A stretch of 64,000 bases of DNA from Limnohabitans sp. Jir72 (GTDB taxonomy: Bacteria; Pseudomonadota; Gammaproteobacteria; Burkholderiales; Burkholderiaceae_C), in contig NZ_NESC01000003.1 of the NCBI RefSeq assembly GCF_003063575.1, positions 124,001 through 188,000 on the forward strand. Direction: 5' to 3'. Shown here piece by piece: positions 61,223-64,000 of this stretch. The notes beneath the pieces were generated by a model. It had not been told where the DNA came from, did no database searches, and was given only the letters and a program-made list of their open reading frames with translations. The stretch's first letter is position 1, and each line of letters starts with the position of its first letter. The translations under genes were made by a program, and so were the position numbers.

Positions 61223-62176
61223 TTGAATCCCAGCATCCAAACCTGGCAGCAAGCGCTGCCCCACGGCATCACCCTCAGCTGCAGAGCTTGTGGCGACAAA
61301 GGCCGCCCTGTGTTGATGTTCCTGCACGGATTCCCGGAAGCTGCGTTTGTGTGGGACGAGCTGCTTGAACACTTTTCGCGACCCGAGAACGGCGGCTACC
61401 GCTGCGTGGCGCCCAATCTGCGCGGCTACGAACACTCCAGTGCACCCACCGATGTGAAAGACTACCGCGCCAAATTTCTGGTGCAGGACATCGCAGCCTT
61501 GATCGAGGTCGAATGCGGCCCCCACCAGCCCTTGGCAGCCTTGGTGGCCCATGACTGGGGCGGTGCCGTGGCCTGGAGCGTGGCCAACACGCACCACGAG
61601 CGCCTGTGCCAGTTGGTGATCATCAACTCGCCACACCCTGGCCCATTCGTGCACGCCATGCGCAACAACCCCGCCCAACAAGCGGCCAGCGCTTACATGA
61701 ACTTTCTGATCCAGCCTGATGCAGCGAGTCAACTTTCAGCCAACGGATTCAGGAAGTTGTTCGGTTTTCTCAGAGGCAACGATCACGAGCTCAGTGGCAT
61801 GCACAGTCTCACGGCACGGGCCGCCCCATGGCTCACACCCGAACTGGAAAATCGCTACCGCGAAGTCTGGGGGCAAGGCCTGCAGGGCGGACTCAACTAC
61901 TACCGGGCATCGCCATTGCGTCCGCCCAGTCCAAAGGACCCGGGCGCTGCAGCCATTGCACTGCCACCCGAAATGCTGCACATTGCCGTGCCCACATTGG
62001 TGCTGTGGGCACAAGACGACATCGCTTTGCTGCCTTGCCTGACAGAAGGGCTGGACCAACACATCCCTGATTTGAAACTGATCCCCTTACCGGGAGCAAC
62101 GCATTGGGTGGTGCATGAACAAAATGAACGCGTGATCTCAGAGATTTCGGCCTTCCTCAAGCCTGCTGTTCAGTAA
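61223..62176 (+). CDS. Alpha/beta hydrolase (epoxide hydrolase-like)
   Basis: The 317-residue protein has the oxyanion motif HGFP (35-38), a nucleophile elbow HDWGG with aspartate D111, and a C-terminal histidine in GATHWVVHE. An aspartate nucleophile points to the epoxide hydrolase/haloalkane dehalogenase branch rather than esterases. The substrate is unknown. No in-frame ATG precedes the conserved N terminus, so a TTG at 61223 with GGAG about 11 bases upstream is the likely start. Its last seven bases overlap the convergent acyltransferase gene. Confidence 0.84.
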   Translation: MNPSIQTWQQALPHGITLSCRACGDKGRPVLMFLHGFPEAAFVWDELLEHFSRPENGGYRCVAPNLRGYEHSSAPTDVKDYRAKFLVQDIAALIEVECGPHQPLAALVAHDWGGAVAWSVANTHHERLCQLVIINSPHPGPFVHAMRNNPAQQAASAYMNFLIQPDAASQLSANGFRKLFGFLRGNDHELSGMHSLTARAAPWLTPELENRYREVWGQGLQGGLNYYRASPLRPPSPKDPGAAAIALPPEMLHIAVPTLVLWAQDDIALLPCLTEGLDQHIPDLKLIPLPGATHWVVHEQNERVISEISAFLKPAVQ

Positions 62177-63033
62177 ACGCTCGGGTCACCCTCGGGTCGC
62201 GTTTTGAAACGCTTGTGCACCCAATAATATTGGGCAGGCATGGTCAGGATGCATTGACCCAGCCATTCGTTCATAAAACGCGTGTCGGCCTCGATGTCAC
62301 TGCTGGGAAAGTTGCTCCAAGGCTCGCCCACTTCGATGTCATAGCCCTGCGGCGTCAAGCGTGTCACCACGGGCACCACTTTGGCACCCACCATTTTGGC
62401 CATCCGCGAAAGCGATGGAACGGTGGCGGCCTGCACACCCATGAAAGGTACAAAAATCGACTCTTCACGCCCCAAATCCATGTCGGGTGACAAGTGCAAG
62501 CGCTCGCCACGCTTGAGACCCACGATGATTTTGCGAATGCCTTCATGCCGAAAGTAAGGCTTGGCATGCCCCCAGCGTTCCCGCCCCTGACGCACCCACG
62601 CTTCCAACTGGGGGTCGGATTGGGTCACATAAATGAAAGCCACAGGCTGCTTTGCCTGTAGCGCAACGGCAGCGCCCCCGGCATCCAGCCCCACAAAGTG
62701 CGGCGCAAACAGCACCAAGGGTTGCGTTTCACCGAGGATGTGCGTTGCACCCCGCCAACGCAAACGTGAGCGGACCACTGCCTCAGGGGCATGCCACAGC
62801 CAAGCACGGTCCAGCAAGGACTGTCCCACCCATAAAAAATGTTGCCGAGCCAGACTCTGACGTTCAGCATCGTCCACATCCGGCATGCACAGCCGCAAAT
62901 TGGTCAACACAATGTGCCGGCGCGATCGGGCAAAGCACCAAAGCACCCACCCCAAAACCCAACCCAGCGCACGAATCCAAGACAAAGGCCAAGAGGCCAT
63001 CCAGCGCATGCACGCAATGAGCAAAGAAATCAT
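62170..63033 (-). CDS. Lipid A biosynthesis lauroyl/myristoyl acyltransferase (LpxL family)
   Basis: The 287-residue protein has an N-terminal membrane helix (about 14-35) and the acyltransferase H-x4-D motif H112/D117 (FAPHFVGLDAGG), followed by PQLEAWVRQGRERWG, RHEGIRKIIVGLKRG and SPDMDLGREESIFVPFMG. It adds a secondary acyl chain to lipid A at the inner membrane. Its ATG overlaps the stop of the preceding acyltransferase by four bases. Confidence 0.9.
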   Translation of the reverse strand: MISLLIACMRWMASWPLSWIRALGWVLGWVLWCFARSRRHIVLTNLRLCMPDVDDAERQSLARQHFLWVGQSLLDRAWLWHAPEAVVRSRLRWRGATHILGETQPLVLFAPHFVGLDAGGAAVALQAKQPVAFIYVTQSDPQLEAWVRQGRERWGHAKPYFRHEGIRKIIVGLKRGERLHLSPDMDLGREESIFVPFMGVQAATVPSLSRMAKMVGAKVVPVVTRLTPQGYDIEVGEPWSNFPSSDIEADTRFMNEWLGQCILTMPAQYYWVHKRFKTRPEGDPSVY

Positions 63034-63860
63034 GAGTCCTGACGAGGGGTTTTGTATCGGGCATAACCCCAAAGGTACTGCTCGGGGCACACCAACACCA
63101 GACGCTCCATGGCCTGGTTGATTTGCACCACCGCCACATTCAGATCAGGCGATAAATCGTGCCCAAGCGCTTGGGTATGCAAGCGAAACCCTCGGCCAAA
63201 ACTCAAGCGCTCACCCCAAATCAAAACCACACGGGCACCAGTTTGCAAAGCCAAGCGAGCGCCCAAAGTCATGGTGTAGGCAGGCTTGCCAAAATAGGGT
63301 GCCCACTGGCCCATGCCCTCTGGCGGCACCTGATCTGGCAACAAGCCCACAGCGTGGCCTGCGCGCAAAGCCTTGATCATCTGCCGCACCCCCGCCAAGG
63401 TGGTGGGCACGGCTTCAAGACCCGGACGGTTGCGTGCCAGCGCCATGACTTCACCCAAACCGGCATGGCGAGCCGGGCGGTAAAGCACCGTCAAAGGACC
63501 GTGCTCTGCACCAAAACGCAAAGCCAAAGCCTGAGCCGTGATTTCAAAGCAGCCCATGTGAGGGGTCAAAAATAAAACGCCCTTGCCTGAACCATACGCA
63601 TCAATTGCAGCCTGGTCTTCGGCCCATTGCACAGGCGCAGGCCTGCCCAACCACAAACGGGGCAACTCGGCAGACATGCACCCCGCATGCCCCACAGCCC
63701 CCAAGACAGCCCACCAGCGCAAACCCGCTTGGCGGGCATTGGCCAAAAAGCGGCGTCGGTAAGCAGGCGACAAAGTCCAGGCCAACCATCCCCCCAGCCA
63801 GCCCAAGGCATGCAGGGCCCAAAAAGGCCAAGCCGAAAAGAAACGAAACCATCTCAACAT
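63030..63860 (-). CDS. Second LpxL/HtrB-family lysophospholipid acyltransferase
   Basis: The 276-residue protein has an N-terminal hydrophobic stretch (MLRWFRFFSAWPFWALHALG) and the motif H101-x4-E106 (LTPHMGCFEI), then LLPDQVPPEGMGQWAPYFGK. It belongs to the same superfamily as its neighbour but is clearly diverged, so the two probably add different acyl chains or act at different positions of lipid A. An in-frame TTG 12 codons upstream (63896) is a weaker start option. It is the first gene of the pair. Confidence 0.88.
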   Translation of the reverse strand: MLRWFRFFSAWPFWALHALGWLGGWLAWTLSPAYRRRFLANARQAGLRWWAVLGAVGHAGCMSAELPRLWLGRPAPVQWAEDQAAIDAYGSGKGVLFLTPHMGCFEITAQALALRFGAEHGPLTVLYRPARHAGLGEVMALARNRPGLEAVPTTLAGVRQMIKALRAGHAVGLLPDQVPPEGMGQWAPYFGKPAYTMTLGARLALQTGARVVLIWGERLSFGRGFRLHTQALGHDLSPDLNVAVVQINQAMERLVLVCPEQYLWGYARYKTPRQDS

Positions 63861-64000
63861 AGGGGGTGATTTTGCCTTGAACTGAGCGGGGTCCAAGCTT
63901 CACGTCCTTCATCCAGTCGCCCAGCATGGGATCTACCTGTTTTAGACACCGGGCTACCGGTTCCGCACCCACACAAACGCATCATCAATTCATATCATCA
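63861..64000. other. Upstream region at the window edge, no gene seen
   Basis: These 140 bases run from the acyltransferase start to the window end. A short ACCGG/CCGGT hairpin lies at about 63948-63961 and AT-rich sequence follows. I see no complete gene and no recognisable riboswitch. A plus-strand gene probably starts just beyond the edge. Confidence 0.5.

Noticed and set aside
63861..64000. SAM or SAH riboswitch upstream of a presumed metK beyond the edge
   Set aside because: I looked for conserved riboswitch cores and paired regions; only a short ACCGG/CCGGT hairpin is present. The downstream gene is also not visible.

Overview
The window is a chromosomal stretch with high coding density and a GC-rich, pro-Burkholderiales gene content. 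The gene orders (sspA next to petABC; mla-ibaG-murA-his-hinT-tat; pilMNOPQ-aroK-aroB; cyaY/lptM/lysA; resB-ccsA with cytochrome c4 and engB), the short HisG, System II cytochrome c biogenesis and a PVWY cytochrome b all point to a betaproteobacterium. My best guess is a Comamonadaceae member (Limnohabitans/Rhodoferax-like); the family is inferred from gene content, not from a search. I see no rRNA, tRNA, CRISPR array, prophage or plasmid backbone.

Layout. 1-3.6 kb: start of sspB, sspA and the cytochrome bc1 complex (petABC), all on the minus strand. 3.7-7.3 kb: mscL (+), pdxA and a Nif3-family gene (-), and a membrane-anchored HtrA protease (+). 7.3-24.5 kb: one uninterrupted run of 25 minus-strand genes. 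Read in transcription order it is mlaFED-mlaA-mlaCB (phospholipid transport), an ABC-2 exporter, ibaG, murA, the histidine genes hisG-D-C-B-H-A-(mutarotase)-F-I-E, a small membrane protein, hinT and tatABC. 24.6-30.8 kb: gltBD (glutamate synthase). 30.9-31.7 kb: a RAYT-type Y1 transposase with REP-like palindromes, lying directly upstream of the gltB promoter. 31.9-36.7 kb: accessory genes, namely a 670-residue lipoprotein of unknown function, a methyltransferase, a DUF1415 protein and an MFS carrier. 36.7-43.4 kb: dgt, aroB, aroK and a compact pilMNOPQ locus in which PilO and PilP are fused. 43.6-48 kb: mrcA (PBP1a), cyaY, lptM and lysA. 48-54 kb: a molybdopterin oxidoreductase, an M20 amidohydrolase, an NDUFA9-like SDR and msrPQ. 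54-56 kb: a seven-TM histidine kinase and a lone receiver protein, divergent from msrPQ. 56-60.4 kb: ccsA, resB and cytochrome c4. 60.4-64 kb: engB, an alpha/beta hydrolase and two lipid A acyltransferases; the window ends in an upstream region.

How the genes fit together. Much of the window serves the cell envelope: Mla transport, LptM, PBP1a, MurA, LpxL-type acyltransferases, Tat export, the pilus secretin and periplasmic repair. Several encoded proteins look like Tat clients (MsrP, MlaC, probably the Rieske protein), and tatABC lies in the same window. Respiratory cytochromes (bc1, c4) sit with their System II haem-attachment machinery.

The points most worth a second look are the fused PilO-PilP in a shortened pil locus, the 7TM kinase plus stand-alone receiver beside msrPQ, the RAYT/REP insertion at the gltB promoter with a possible remote REP copy in the mla run, and a terminator hairpin that abuts the mlaF start codon. 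I did not find a clearly new defence or mobile system.
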